Shown here piece after piece: positions 29,717 to 40,059 of a stretch of DNA of 64,000 bases. A program made the translations under genes and the position numbers. Positions within the stretch are counted from its first letter, which is position 1. Each line of letters opens with the position of its first letter. The DNA comes from Thermohalobaculum sp963822985 (GTDB lineage Bacteria; Pseudomonadota; Alphaproteobacteria; Rhodobacterales; Rhodobacteraceae): assembly GCA_963822985.1 (NCBI GenBank), contig CAWGJU010000010.1:62001-126000 (forward strand). The letters run 5' to 3'. The notes below the pieces were generated by a model that had not been told where the DNA came from, searched no databases, and saw only the letters and a program-made list of their open reading frames with translations.

Positions 29717-30622
29717 TCAGTCCACCGCCTTCGGCTCCGGGGTTTCGGCCACCTCTCCGATGCTGCCATCGGTGCAGCCGACGATCATTCGCAGCATCCG
29801 GCGCGGCTCGGTATAGTCGTCGATTGCGCAGTGCATGGACGAGCGATTGTCGAGGCCCAGCAGCATGCCCTCAGCCCAGCGATGGCGGTACTGGTGCGCC
29901 GGGTCCAGCGCGTGCTCGAACAGCTCGGCCAGCAGCGCGTCGCTCTCGGCCTGGCTCACCTCGTTGATCCTCATCGTGTAGCCCGGGATTGACGAACAGC
30001 ACCGGCCGGCCGCGAGCGCGGGTGCCGGCGTACCACCGGGTGGACCACGTCGGGGTGCTTGGCCTTCTGCTCGGGCGTCATCTGCGGCGTGGCGCCGCCG
30101 GTGTTCCAGCCCCAGCGATGCGTCGCCGTCAGCCCCTCGATCCTGACGCTTGGTTTCCTGCGGCAGGCGGCTGTAGGCCAGCGCCATGTTGCAGACCATG
30201 GTGTCGCCGCCCCGGCCCGGCACCTTCTGCGCGTAGAGGAAGATGGCGTCCGACGGCGCCCGGTCATAGCTCAGGTCCGAATGCCAGAAGGCGCCCGCCG
30301 GCTTGCCCGTCGTGCGTGACTGCGCCGTCCCGTCATTGCGCGCGATGATCGAGACCTCGTGCGTTTTCGGGTGGTGGTACTGGTCCAGTGCATGCGGCAC
30401 CAGCGGGCCGAAGCGCCGGCCGAAGTCCCTGAGCCAGCTGACGTTTTCCTCGAGCTCCGGGATCACGATGGCGATATGGTCGAACATCGCCTGCTCGACC
30501 GTTGCGAACTCCTGCTCGGTCGGCGCACGATCGGGCGCGAGCCCCCGGATGACGGCGCCGACGGGGCCGCCCAGCGGCTCGACCCGGATCGCGCTGTGCC
30601 GGACAGCCTTGTGGACGGGCAT
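29717..30622 (-). CDS. TauD/TfdA-family Fe(II)/2-oxoglutarate dioxygenase (locally frameshifted)
   Basis: About 301 residues. FWHSDLSYDRAPSDAIFLYA holds the His and Asp ligands; the distal His and Arg are in NRSSMHCAIDDYTEPRRMLR. Residues about 155-210 are out of frame, with compensating indels near 30150 and 29990. Starts MPVHKAVRHSAIRVEPLGG. Convergent with the 2-hydroxyacid dehydrogenase and divergent from an enoyl-CoA hydratase. Confidence 0.8.
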   Translation of the reverse strand: MPVHKAVRHSAIRVEPLGGPVGAVIRGLAPDRAPTEQEFATVEQAMFDHIAIVIPELEENVSWLRDFGRRFGPLVPHALDQYHHPKTHEVSIIARNDGTAQSRTTGKPAGAFWHSDLSYDRAPSDAIFLYAQKVPGRGGDTMVCNMALAYSRLPQETKRQDRGADGDASLGLEHRRRHAADDARAEGQAPRRGPPGGTPAPALAAGRCCSSIPGYTMRINEVSQAESDALLAELFEHALDPAHQYRHRWAEGMLLGLDNRSSMHCAIDDYTEPRRMLRMIVGCTDGSIGEVAETPEPKAVD

Positions 30623-30688
30623 GATGTGATCCTCCACTGTTGCGGCCGGCAGACTTACACGACGGGCCCGGCGCGGAAAGGGGGACAG

Positions 30689-31477
30689 ATGGCGGAAAGG
30701 CTGGACGGCGGCACGGTGCGGCTGACCCTCGAGGTGACTCCGCAGGGCACGGTCGGGCGCCTGGTCATCGAGCATCCCGAGCGGCGCAACGCCATCGGGC
30801 CTACGGTAATCGCCGCGCTGACCGAGCGCTGCGCCGAGCTCGCCGGCAACGACCAGCTGCGCCTGGTGACCATCCGCGGCGCGCTCGGGGTCTTTGCCGC
30901 CGGCGCCAATGTTCGCGTCATGGAGCGGCTCGATGCCGAGGGCGCGCGCGCCTTCATTGCATCGCTGCACCGAGCGATCGACGCCGTCCGCCGCCTGCCC
31001 GTGCCGGTCATCGCGGTGCTGGAATCCTACTGCTTCGGCGCCGCCATGGAGCTCGCCGCCGCCTGCGACATGCGGCTCGCCGCCGACAACCTCGTCGCCG
31101 GCATGCCCGAGGTCAGCGTCGGCATCCCCTCGGTGATCGAGGCCTGCCTTTTGCCGCGGCTGATCGGTTGGGGCCGCACCTCCGAGTTGTTGCTGACGGG
31201 GCGCAGCATCGATGCCGACGAGGCGCTGCGCATCGGCTTTATCGAAAGGATCGCGCCGGCGGGCGGGCTCGGCGCGGCGCTCGACGATTGGACGAAGGCC
31301 ATCCTCGATTGCTCGCCTGCCGCGATCCGCGCCCAGAAGGCCGTCATGCGCGGCTGGGAGCCGAGCGACCGCGAGGGCATCCGCGCCTCCGTCGACATTT
31401 TCGCCGAGTGCTTCCGCTCGGGTGAACCGGCGCGCCGCATGGCCCCGAACGGCGCTCCGAACGGCGAGCGTCGCTGA
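30689..31477 (+). CDS. Enoyl-CoA hydratase/isomerase family protein
   Basis: 262 residues, intact. ATG at 30689 follows AAAGGGGGAC. Crotonase features: AAGANVRVMERLDAEGARAF and ESYCFGAAMELAAACDMRLA. Its stop overlaps the start of the CitE-like gene by one base, and that gene overlaps the amidohydrolase, so the three form one coupled operon. Confidence 0.85.
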   Translation: MAERLDGGTVRLTLEVTPQGTVGRLVIEHPERRNAIGPTVIAALTERCAELAGNDQLRLVTIRGALGVFAAGANVRVMERLDAEGARAFIASLHRAIDAVRRLPVPVIAVLESYCFGAAMELAAACDMRLAADNLVAGMPEVSVGIPSVIEACLLPRLIGWGRTSELLLTGRSIDADEALRIGFIERIAPAGGLGAALDDWTKAILDCSPAAIRAQKAVMRGWEPSDREGIRASVDIFAECFRSGEPARRMAPNGAPNGERR

Positions 31478-32368
31478 TGCAGCCGAATCGCACGTTTCCT
31501 GTTCTGCCCCGGCAATCATCCGCGCAAGGTCGCCAAGGTCTTCGACGCCGGCGCCGACGCAGTCATCCTCGACCTCGAGGATGCCGTGGCGGTCTCCGAG
31601 AAGGCGCGCCACGCGATCGCCCGTCGTCGAAGCCCTGCAGGCTCCGCGCCCATGCCGCGGCTATGCGCGGATCAACGGTCTGACACCGGCTTCACCTTCG
31701 GCGATCTCGAGGCGGTGGTCGCCCCGGGCGTGGACGGCATCGTCCTGCCCAAGGTCGAGAGCGCCCTCGATCTTGCCAGGGTCGACTGGCTGATGGGCGA
31801 ATTGGAAGCCAGGCGCGGGCTGCCCGTGGGCCGAATCGACCTGATGCCGATCCTCGAGACCGGCCCCGGAATCGCCGATGCGCGCGTCATCTGCGCCGCC
31901 GCTGCCGAATCGGGCGGGCGGGTCCGGCGCGTCAGCTTCGGGGCTGGCGACTACACGGCCGACATGGGCATGGACTGGACCCGAGGCGAGGCGGAATGCG
32001 ATCACGCCCGCGCCGAGATCGTGCTCGCCTCGCGCGTCGCGGGGCTGGAGCCGCCGGTCGACACCGTCTGGGCGGACCTGTCCGATGTGGATGGGCTCGT
32101 CGCCTCGGCCGCCAAGGTCAGGGCGATGGGATTCCAGGGAAAGCTGTGCATCCACCCGGGCCAGGTCGAGCCGGTGCACCGCGTCTTCACGCCGACCGCG
32201 GCGGAGGTCGCGCGCGCCGAGAAGATCGTCGCGGCCTTCGAGAAGGCCGAGGCCGAGGGCAGCGCCTCGATCCAGATCGACGGCCAGTTCGTCGACTATC
32301 CGATCGTCGCCCGCGCCCGGCGCGTGCTGATGCTGGCGGCGGCAGCCGCGAAAGGGGGACCCGAATGA
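31477..32368 (+). CDS. HpcH/HpaI aldolase/citrate lyase beta-type (CitE-like) protein (frameshifted near its start)
   Basis: About 297 residues. After indels near 31500 and 31625 it reads AVILDLEDAVAVSEKARHAI and then VLPKVESALDLARVDWLM, LMPILETGPGIADARVI and GKLCIHPGQVEPVHRVFTP, all typical of CoA-thioester C-C lyases that bind Mg through Glu/Asp. It could be a malyl-CoA/citramalyl-CoA lyase or thioesterase; malyl-CoA would connect with mtkAB, but the family is broad. Confidence 0.78.
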
Positions 32369-33515
32369 GACCCGAGCTGATCCTGCGCGGCGGGCGGGTC
32401 ATCGACCCGGCGCAAGGCATCGACCGGGTGACGGACGTCGCCTTCGCCGGGGGCAAGGTCGCGGCCGTCGGCGACGAGGGCGGCGGGCTCCCCCCGGCCC
32501 GGAGACCGAGGTGCGCGATGTCGCCGGGCGGATCGTTACGCCGGGCCTCATCGACCTGCACACGCATGTCTACTGGGGCGGCACCTCGCTCGGCATCGAC
32601 GCCGAGCACTTCTGCCGTCTCTCGGGCGTCACCACCGCCACCGACACGGGCAGCGCCGGGCCGGGCAATTTCGCCGGTTTCCGCAAGCACGTCATCGAGC
32701 GCTCCGAAGTGCGGATCCTCGCCTATCTGCATGTCTCTTTCGCCGGCATCTGGGGATTCTCCAAGACCGTCATGGTCGGCGAATCCGAGGACATCCGCCT
32801 GATGGCGCCGCGCGAGGCGGCCGAGGTCGCCGACGCTAACCGCGACGTGGTGGTCGGCATCAAGGTCCGGCTCGGCCGGCACGCCTCAGGCCAGCAGGGC
32901 ATGGCGCCCTTTGAATACGCGCTGCAGACGGCCGAGGAGACCGGCTTGCCGATGATGGTGCATATCGACGAGCCGCCGCCCTCCTATGACGAGGTGGTGG
33001 CGCGGATGCGGCCGGGCGACGTGCTGACGCACTGCTTCCGCCCTTTTCCGAACTCGCCCGCGACCGCGCAGGGCACCGTGAAAGCCGCCGTGCGCGAGGC
33101 GCGCGAGCGCGGCGTGCTGTTCGACGTCGGCCACGGCAAAGGCTCGTTCGCCTTCAAGACGGCGCGCGCCATGCTGGCGAACGGGTTCTTGCCCGACACG
33201 ATCAGCTCGGACGTGCACGCGCTGTGCATCGACGGCCCGGCCTATGACCAGGTCACGACCATGTCCAAGTTCCTGTGCCTGGGGTTGGATCTGCCGGTCG
33301 TGGTGAAGCTCTCGACCGAGAATGCGGCGCACGCGCTGAAGCGCCCCGAACTGGGCACGCTGAAGCCCGGCTCGGTCGGCGACGCGACCGTGCTTTCCGT
33401 CGAGGAGGGCGCGTTCGACTATGTCGACGTCGTCGGCGAGCGGATGACGGGCGACCGCCGCATCCTCAGCCGCGGGGTCGTCATCGCCGGACGCTGGTGG
33501 CACGGCGAAGGCTGA
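32365..33515 (+). CDS. Amidohydrolase (dihydroorotase-like; one frameshift)
   Basis: About 383 residues. The metal-binding HxH is in TPGLIDLHTHVYWGG and a distal Asp/His region in DTISSDVHALCIDGPAYDQV. ATG at 32365 overlaps the CitE-like stop (ATGA). Frame break near 32500. The family includes deacetylases and hydantoinase-like enzymes; with the enoyl-CoA hydratase and CitE-like lyase it presumably opens or deacylates a substrate feeding the pathway. Confidence 0.8.
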
Positions 33516-33686
33516 GCGCGCCCGCCAGCCCTGTGCATTCCAATGGCGACCCGTGCTTTCTCCGACGAGTGGGGAGCACGGGAGTGTCAGAGCCGGTGGC
33601 GGTCCTCGGCGACAAGTTCCTCATCGGGCGAGGCGCTCCTTTCTAGGAGGTCCAGCGCCCGCTGGGTCCGGCGCGCGCCCCAAGTC

Positions 33687-33839
33687 TCAGGAGGTGACCG
33701 ACTTCGGGATGCAGATGCCCCGTTCCGAGGACCAGGTATATCCGTCGGCGCAAGCGCTCTGGCACCCCTCGCCTGCATAGGCGAGCGTCGATCCGATAGC
33801 GAAGAGCAAGGCGCAGGCGAAGCTGGTGGCGAGCTTCAT
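33687..33839 (-). CDS. Small secreted cysteine-containing protein
   Basis: 50 residues. A clear signal peptide (MKLATSFACALLFAIGS then TLAYA) is followed by a mature peptide of about 28 residues with three cysteines, GEGCQSACADGYTWSSERGI then C. A consensus GGAGG lies five bases before the ATG at 33839. Family unknown; export to the periplasm is the only prediction. The bases on either side (33516-33686 and 33840-34005) show nothing else. Confidence 0.6.
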   Translation of the reverse strand: MKLATSFACALLFAIGSTLAYAGEGCQSACADGYTWSSERGICIPKSVTS

Positions 33840-34005
33840 CGGGACCTCCTTTGCTGAACCCTGCGGGCAAGCTAAACCAAATCGCCTGCACGGCCAATCC
33901 GGGCGATCCGAAACTCGGGACGTGCAGCGCCTCAGGAGACGCCGGGACGAACACAAGTGCCCTGCGCGTCGTCGAAGCCGACGCCGGGCGACGCGCCTTC
34001 CCCTT

Positions 34006-35336
34006 TCATGCGACCGACCGTTCTAGCCAGCGAGCGGTGCGCAACAGCGGCCCATCGCCGCCGCGCGGCCCCGTGAGCTGGACCCCAAGCGGCAGGTCGA
34101 CCTCCAGCAGCGGCAGGTTCACGCAAGGCACGCCGGCAAAGGTCCAGAACGCGTTGAAGATCGGGTCGCCGGTCCAGTCGAGCCCTTCAGGCGCGGTCCC
34201 AGCCGCCGACAGGCACAGGATCGCGTCATGGCCTGCGTAGATCTCGTCGAGGGCGGCGGCGACCCGGTCGCGCTGGGCGATCGCGTGCCGGCACGCGGCC
34301 TCGGTCATCTCCCATCCCTCGGCCACCTTGCTGCGCAGGCTTTCGCTCATCAGCTCGCCATGCGTGTCCGCGAGCGGACCGTAGAACTGCGCAATGCCGT
34401 AGGTCTGCAGGATGTGGTGCCAGCCCCATGCCTCGGCCATCCAACCCGGCAGCTCGACCTCGTCGCAATCCGGGACGAGCCCCGCCGCGAAGTCTTCCAG
34501 CGCCTGCCTGGCGGCGGCGTCCGCCCTTTCCCAGACAGGCGTGCGCACGAAGGCGAGACGCGGGCGGGCCGGTGGCTCCTCCATTGCGATCCGCGCCAGC
34601 GGGGGCCGCGAGCGCGGCACGGCTTGCGGATCGGCGGGATCAAGGGCAAGCATCGTCTCGGCGGCCAGCGCGACATCCTCGACCGATCGGCCATAGGTGC
34701 CGACGGTGTCGAGCCAGGGCGCCATCTGCGTGACGCCGTTGCGGCCGATCCAGCCGAAAGTGGGCTTGAGCGCATGGATCCCGCAGAAGCTCGCCGGCCG
34801 GATCACCGAGCCGCCTGTCTGGGTGCCCAGCGCCAGCGGCACCTGGCCATCGGCGACCGCCGCCGCGGAACCCGAGGAGGATCCGCCGGGCGTGTGCGTT
34901 CCCTTGTGCGGGTTCATCGTCTTGCCGGGCGTGCGCACGGCGAGCTCGGTCGTCACCGTCTTGCCCAGGATCACCGCGCCGGCGTCGCGCAGCTGCCCGA
35001 CGCAGAAAGCGTCCCGATGCGTATGCCGCCCCGCGTGACCGCGAAAGCCGTTCTGGGTCGGCATGTCGCGCGTCTCGATGATGTCCTTGACGCCGATCGG
35101 AACGCCGTGCAGCGGGCCTATGCCCCGCCCGAGGGCGAGCATGCGGTCGGCCTCGCGCGCTTGGCCGAGCGCGAGCTCGGGGTCGAGCCAGATCCAGGCG
35201 CCGACCTGTGCGTCCCGCGATGCGATCCGGTCGAGGCAGGCGCGCACCAGCGCCTCGGAGGTGATCTCGCGCGCGGCGATCAGGCGCGCCGCCTCGGCGC
35301 CGCCCAGTCGCCAGAGCTCGCGGTCTGGCTGGTCAT
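34006..35336 (-). CDS. Amidase (amidase signature family; one frameshift)
   Basis: About 443 residues. Catalytic pieces: the Lys in GVPIGVKDIIETRDM, the Ser loop GGSSSGSAAAVADGQVPLAL and the nucleophile segment LGTQTGGSVIRPASFCGIHA. One frame break near 35315, just after MTSQTA. ATG at 35336 overlaps the upstream stop (ATGA). Members hydrolyse amides, aryl-acyl amides, carbamates or glutamyl-tRNA amide; no GatC/GatB neighbours, so catabolic. Confidence 0.85.
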
Positions 35337-35814
35337 GCGTCCTGCGACCGCCGGCTTCCGCCGAGCCAGCCCGTGCAGCAGCGCCAGCCCTGGAATGGTG
35401 AAAACGAGCGCCGCCAGCGTTGCCGCCAGGGCATAGCCGAGCTCGCGCAGGTCCGTGCGGTCGGCCATCGGCCGGCCATGCACCGCGCGCACGGTCAAGG
35501 CGCTGCCGACCGGGTGGTCGCGGACGTATTCCTGCGGCGTGTGCATGTGCCAAAGGTCGTTCTTGGGCCGGAGCCCGACCACCTCCTGCGAGGTGTCGGC
35601 GCCGGGCGGCCAGGCGACAGCCACATGGGCCACCTTGTGATGACGGCCCGTCCGGGTCACCTCGTCGCTCATAGCCACGGTGGTCACGGTGGTCTCGACG
35701 CGATTGGCCGCCAACGTCCAGAGCGGCGGCATGCCGCCCGCCCATTCGCGCCAGGCGAGCAGGCAAAATGCCAGCCCGACCAGCAGCATGATGCAGCCCG
35801 AAGACCGCTCTCAT
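35333..35814 (-). CDS. DUF3592-like membrane protein (frameshifted at both ends)
   Basis: About 160 residues. One hydrophobic segment near the start (LLVGLAFCLLAWREWAGG), a soluble beta-rich middle (VETTVTTVAMSDEVTRTGRH, PPGADTSQEVVGL), and a second membrane segment (ALAATLAALVFTIPGLALL). This two-helix layout with an extracytoplasmic insert is typical of DUF3592 proteins. Coupled by overlapping stops and starts to the isocitrate-lyase-family gene upstream and the amidase downstream. Function unknown. Confidence 0.6.
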
Positions 35815-36678
35815 CCCTCGGCACCTCCCAGATACTCCGCACACCCACCGGCCGTAATCGTCGGCGCGCGTCACCTTGCGCATCAGCGCCGCCGAAGCCT
35901 GGTTGGCGGGCTCGCGGCCCTCGCGCATGGCGACCAGCGCCTCGTGCATCGCCTGGACGGCGGCCGGCATCACCGGGTGCCCCGTCAGGCAGATGCGGAC
36001 GCCATGCGCGGCCAGCGCCTCCGCATCCATGATCTTGAGCGCGCCGCCGAGCACGATCGGCAGGTCGAACTCGGCGCCCAGGCGCTCGACATCGGCCGCC
36101 GTCTTAACCCCGAGGAAGAAGAGCGCGTCTACCCCTGCCCGTGCATAAGCCTTGCCCCGCGCGATCGCGTCGTCGAGCCCGGTCACCGCCGCGGCCGAGG
36201 TCCGCCCCACGATCAGCGTGGACGCGTCGGCGCGCGCATCGATGGCGGCGTGCATCTTGCCGACGCCCTCGATGAGGCTGAGCAGCTCGGTCCCGCCCTG
36301 GCCATAGCGCAGCGGCAGCACGGTGTCCTCGATCGACAGCGCGGCGACCCCGGCGGCCTCGAGTTCCTCCACGGTGCGCCGCACGTTCAGCGCGTTGCCA
36401 TAGCCATGGTCGGCGTCGACCATGAAGGGCAGTGCGGCGGCGCGCGACATGCGCCGACACTGGTCGGTGAACTCGGTCAGCGTCAGCACGATCAGGTCGG
36501 GCGCGCCAAGCACCGCCAGCGAGGCCGACGAGCCGCCGACCATGCCGATCTCGAACCCGATCTCCTCGGCCAGCCGGATCGAGAACGGGTCGAAGACCGA
36601 TGCCGGCACGAGGCACCGTCCTTCGGCCAGATGCGCCCGAAACCGTTCGCGCCGCTCGCGAAACATGTGATCCCCCAT
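35811..36678 (-). CDS. Isocitrate lyase/PEP mutase superfamily enzyme (oxaloacetate decarboxylase-like)
   Basis: About 288 residues. Family motifs: VPASVFDPFSIRLAEEIGF, GMVGGSSASLAVLGAPDL, FMVDADHGYGNALNVRRTVE (metal-binding Asp) and AALSIEDTVLPLRYGQG. Frame break near 35840, after which the tail reads AEYLGGAEG. The start could be ATG 36678 or, better spaced after GGGGGAT, ATG 36666. It lacks the KKCGH of true isocitrate lyases, so oxaloacetate decarboxylase, 2-methylisocitrate lyase-like or carboxyPEP-mutase-like activity is likely. Confidence 0.78.
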
Positions 36679-36756
36679 GCGAATGCGGAGTCGGACAATT
36701 TCATGCTGCGGCCGTACATGCTAGAGCGCAGTAAAGATCGGCGCGGGAGGATCATG

Positions 36757-38313
36757 ATGACGATGGCCGGGTTGATGACGGGCGAGGACTATCGCGAGAG
36801 CCTGCGCGCCCTCCGCCCCCGCGTCTTCGTCAATGGGCGCCGCGTCGAGAGCGTCGCCGACGAGCCGCTGCTCGCCCCCGGCGTCAACGCCATCGCGCAT
36901 TGCTACGACGCCGCGCACGATGCCAGGTACACGCACCTGATGACGGCGGTCGAGGAGACGACCGGGCGCACCGTCAACCGCATGACCCATGTCGACCGCT
37001 CGCCCCAGCACCTGATCGAGAAGCTCGAGGCGGTGCGGCTGCTCTGCCGCGAGGTCGGCTGCGCCATGCGCTACCTGACGCATGACGGCCTCTCGGCGGC
37101 GTACCAGGCGACGCATCGGACGGATGCCGAGCTGGGGACGGAGTACCACCCACGGCTGCTGGCCTATCTGCACGAGGTGCAGGCGCGCGACCTGACCGTC
37201 GGGATCGCGATGACGGACGGCAAGGGCGACCGCTCGGCGCGACCGCATGCCCAGCCGAACCGGGACGCCTATGTCCATATCGCCGAGCGGCGGCCGGACG
37301 GCATCGTCATCCGCGGCGCCAAGGCGATCGTCACCTCGGCGCCGTACGTGCACGAGCTGCTGGTCATGCCCTGCCGCAACATGACGCAGGCGGATGCCGA
37401 CTTCGCCGTCAGCTGCGCCGTGCCGATCGACGCCCCCGGCCTGACGGTCGTCTCCCGCCCCGCCGGCCGGCCGGGCGAGAATGGCGCGAAATTCTCGGCC
37501 CGCTACGGCCAGGCGACGGGCGTGAGCGTCTTCGAGAACGTGTTCGTGCCGTGGGAGCGCGTCTTCCTGGCCGGCGAGTGGCAACATTCCGAGCACCTGA
37601 CCCGCACCTATGCCACGCACCACCGCCATTCCTGCATCGGTGCCCGCGCCGGCTTCGGCGACCTGCTGATCGGCGCCGGCGTCCTGATGATCGAGGCGAA
37701 CGGGCTCGATGCTTCCGCCGACCACCTGCGCAACGACCTTGTCGAGCTGATCAAGATCGTCGAGGGGTTCTATGCCTGCGGCGTGGCGGCGTCGGTGTAC
37801 GGCTTCCGGGAAGCCGGCGTGCAGCAGCCGGACGGCGTCTTCGCCAACGTCGGCAAGCTGATGATGGCGACCCAGATCTACGAGATGCACCGCCTCGCGC
37901 ACGACGTTTCGGGCGGCCTGATCGTCGCCCTGCCCGGCCCTGAGGAAGACCACAACCCGGAGACCCGCGGCGACCTGCTGGCCATGCTGCAGGGAAACCC
38001 CGCGATCCCGGCCGGGCACCGCATGGAAGTCGCCCGCCTGATGCAGGACCTGACCGCCAGCGACCAGGCCGGCTGGATGAGCGTCATCTCGCTGCACGGC
38101 GGCGGTTCGCCCGAGGCCATGCGCCGCGAGATCTATCGCTATTATCCGCTCGAGGAGCGCCGCGCCCTGGTCGAACGCCTGCTCGACCGCGGCGTGCTTG
38201 AAACGGGCGAGACCCCGTCGAAACAGCCCGGTCGCTGCTGCCCCGTCGGCTGCCAAGTGCCGGAAACGCCCGCGCTGGGCATCACCGAGAAGCCGGGGCT
38301 CGCGGCGGAGTGA
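36757..38313 (+). CDS. HpaB/4-hydroxybutyryl-CoA dehydratase-like flavoprotein
   Basis: 518 residues, intact; start chosen at ATG 36757, six bases after GGGAGG (in-frame ATGs also at 36754 and 36763). It aligns along its length with AbfD (4-hydroxybutyryl-CoA dehydratase): GLMTGEDYRESLRALRPRVF at the start, AMTDGKGDRS, ENVFVPWERVFLAGEW and SLHGGGSPEAMRREIY. Of the four AbfD cluster ligands, Cys102 and His289 are kept, but the others are Tyr106 and Ala296, so a [4Fe-4S] cluster is unlikely. It probably works as a flavin hydroxylase of the HpaB family or a non-cluster dehydratase. Divergent from the PEP-mutase-family gene. Confidence 0.75.
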   Translation: MTMAGLMTGEDYRESLRALRPRVFVNGRRVESVADEPLLAPGVNAIAHCYDAAHDARYTHLMTAVEETTGRTVNRMTHVDRSPQHLIEKLEAVRLLCREVGCAMRYLTHDGLSAAYQATHRTDAELGTEYHPRLLAYLHEVQARDLTVGIAMTDGKGDRSARPHAQPNRDAYVHIAERRPDGIVIRGAKAIVTSAPYVHELLVMPCRNMTQADADFAVSCAVPIDAPGLTVVSRPAGRPGENGAKFSARYGQATGVSVFENVFVPWERVFLAGEWQHSEHLTRTYATHHRHSCIGARAGFGDLLIGAGVLMIEANGLDASADHLRNDLVELIKIVEGFYACGVAASVYGFREAGVQQPDGVFANVGKLMMATQIYEMHRLAHDVSGGLIVALPGPEEDHNPETRGDLLAMLQGNPAIPAGHRMEVARLMQDLTASDQAGWMSVISLHGGGSPEAMRREIYRYYPLEERRALVERLLDRGVLETGETPSKQPGRCCPVGCQVPETPALGITEKPGLAAE

Positions 38314-38455
38314 CGCGCGAAGCGATCGGGCCTCCCACCTATGATCCTAGAGAGGCCACCCTCGATCGGCGCCGGGCTCTCGTCAGTGCGTTCAGGGAAC
38401 CGGCTGGCCCTTGCACCGTCGCGCCCGGTGCTCTAGATGTGCCGCTCCACGGTGC

Positions 38456-38531
<76 letters not shown>

Positions 38532-38728
38532 CCTTGCCCACTAAGCCTATGATATAATGCGGTTTTCAAGGCCGCCGCTCTGGCGTTGTGCAAAACCTTC
38601 GGCGAAAGCGGACGTCGTTGGAGTTCGTGGCTTCGGGCTCATCAGGTGCCCGGACTGGCGAATGCTGGCGACTGATCGGCCCGGCATTAGCCGCGGCTGC
38701 CGGTTATCGGGCCCGCTAAAGTCGTCGA

Positions 38729-39991
38729 TCATGCCGCCCCCCGAAACTCCCCGGCAAGAGCTTCGGCCTGCTGGATCACGCGCCGAATCGCCTCCTCCTG
38801 CAGATCGGGCGGAAAGCCGTGCTTCTTCAGGATCCGCTTGACGGCGATCCGCATCGCGCTCCTGACATTCTCCCGGCGCCACCAGTCGATGTCGGCGCGC
38901 TCGCGCACCACTTTCACCAGCTCGGCGGCGATCACCAACAGCTCGGCGTTGCCCAGGATCTCGACTGCGCTCTCGTTCTTCGCCAGCGCGTCATAGAAGG
39001 CCTTCTCCTCTGGGGTGAGGCCATCATCCGGTTGCTCGCGCAGAGAGCGGGCGAGCTCGATGAGTTCCTGGATGACCTGGAGGGCGTCGACGCTGCGGTT
39101 GTGGTATCGGGCGATCGCGTCGCGCAGCCGATCCGAGAACTCCTCGTGCTTGACCACGTTGGTGCGGGTTCGCGCCGTAATCTCCCCGTTCAGAAGCTTG
39201 CGGAGGGCCTCGACGGCCAAGTTCTTCTCTCGGAGCTGGCGGACCTCGGCCAGGAACTCGTCGGACAGGACGCTGATGTCCGGGCGGTCAATGCCGCCGG
39301 CGCCGAGAATGTCGACGACCTCCGTCGACGCGACTGCCTGGTTGACCAGCTGGCCGATGGCGAAGTCGGCGGACGTGGCCGAGCGCCCGGCGCCGCTGCC
39401 GCTGTAGAGCTTCTGCACGGCAATCTGCACGGCGACGAAGAAGCCCACCTCCTCCTTGACGGCGTGGGCCTCCGGCGTGCCGGCGGCTAGCTTGAACGCC
39501 TTCACCAGCGCCGCCGCGGCATCCAGGACGCGCTTCCGGCTCGCCTTCCTGGCGGTCTCCTTGTCGGCGTCGTCGCCGGATTCCTCGCGCTCGAGCCTCA
39601 GGGCCCGCTCGACCGCCTGCGGCAAGATCCGCAGCCGGTCCGCCGGCGTGCCGCGAACGGCCGACATGTAGTCGATGCCCGTGAACATCGTCCGGACGAC
39701 GTCGAGCGGCCGTCATCAGCGCTCGACCGCCTGGCGCGTGTCCACGCCCGTCCTCGCCTGGTCGGAGGCGGAGTAGTGCGCGAGCGCCGTCTTCAGATCG
39801 GCGGCGAGGCCGATGTAGTCGACGACGAGCCCGGCAGGCTTGTTGCGAAACACCCGGTTTACCCGGGCGATCGCCTGCATGAGCCCATGCCCCTTCATCG
39901 GCTTGTCAACGTAGAGCGTGTGCATGCAGGGCGCGTCAAAGCCCGTCAGCCACATGTCGCAGACGATGACGAGCTTCAGCGGGTCGTCGGG
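38729..39991 (-). pseudogene. hsdR remnant (type I restriction endonuclease R subunit, C-terminal part)
   Basis: The frame resumes helicase-motor sequence at HPDDPLKLVIVCDMWLTGFD and continues MQAIARVNRVFRNKPAGL, then after a frame break near 39710 the coupling/C-terminal helical domain (IARYHNRSVDALQVIQELIE, DIDWWRRENVRSAMRI). This is about 420 of roughly 1000 residues: the nuclease and first helicase domain are missing, and no hsdM/hsdS is nearby. The 5' break lies at about 39991, two bases from the palindrome that begins the photosynthesis cassette. A remnant of a mobile restriction locus. Confidence 0.85.
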
Positions 39992-39992
39992 A

Positions 39993-40032
39993 TGTCAATC
40001 AAAGTTGACGCCCATGGCCGCCGGTGTATGCT
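39993..40032 (+). promoter_or_regulatory. PpsR/CrtJ-like palindrome plus sigma70-type promoter for the second puhA
   Basis: TGTCA-N8-TGACG at 39993-40010 fits the TGT-N12-ACA type bound by PpsR/CrtJ, with G in place of the last A. TTGACG at 40005-40010 and TATGCT at 40027-40032, 16 bases apart, form a good promoter, so the palindrome covers the -35 box. A repressor there would block transcription. PpsR itself is not in the window. Confidence 0.6.
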
Positions 40033-40059
40033 GACAGTCAAAGAAGCGCGGAGTATGTC

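Noticed and set aside
36757..38313. Calling this gene true 4-hydroxybutyryl-CoA dehydratase (abfD)
   Set aside because: Two of the four iron-sulphur ligands are replaced (Tyr106, Ala296).
38550..38732. A 61-codon minus-strand frame overlapping the end of the hsdR remnant (ATGA)
   Set aside because: Compositionally like non-coding DNA downstream of tRNA genes; no motif or homologue recognised, and its upstream partner is itself a pseudogene.
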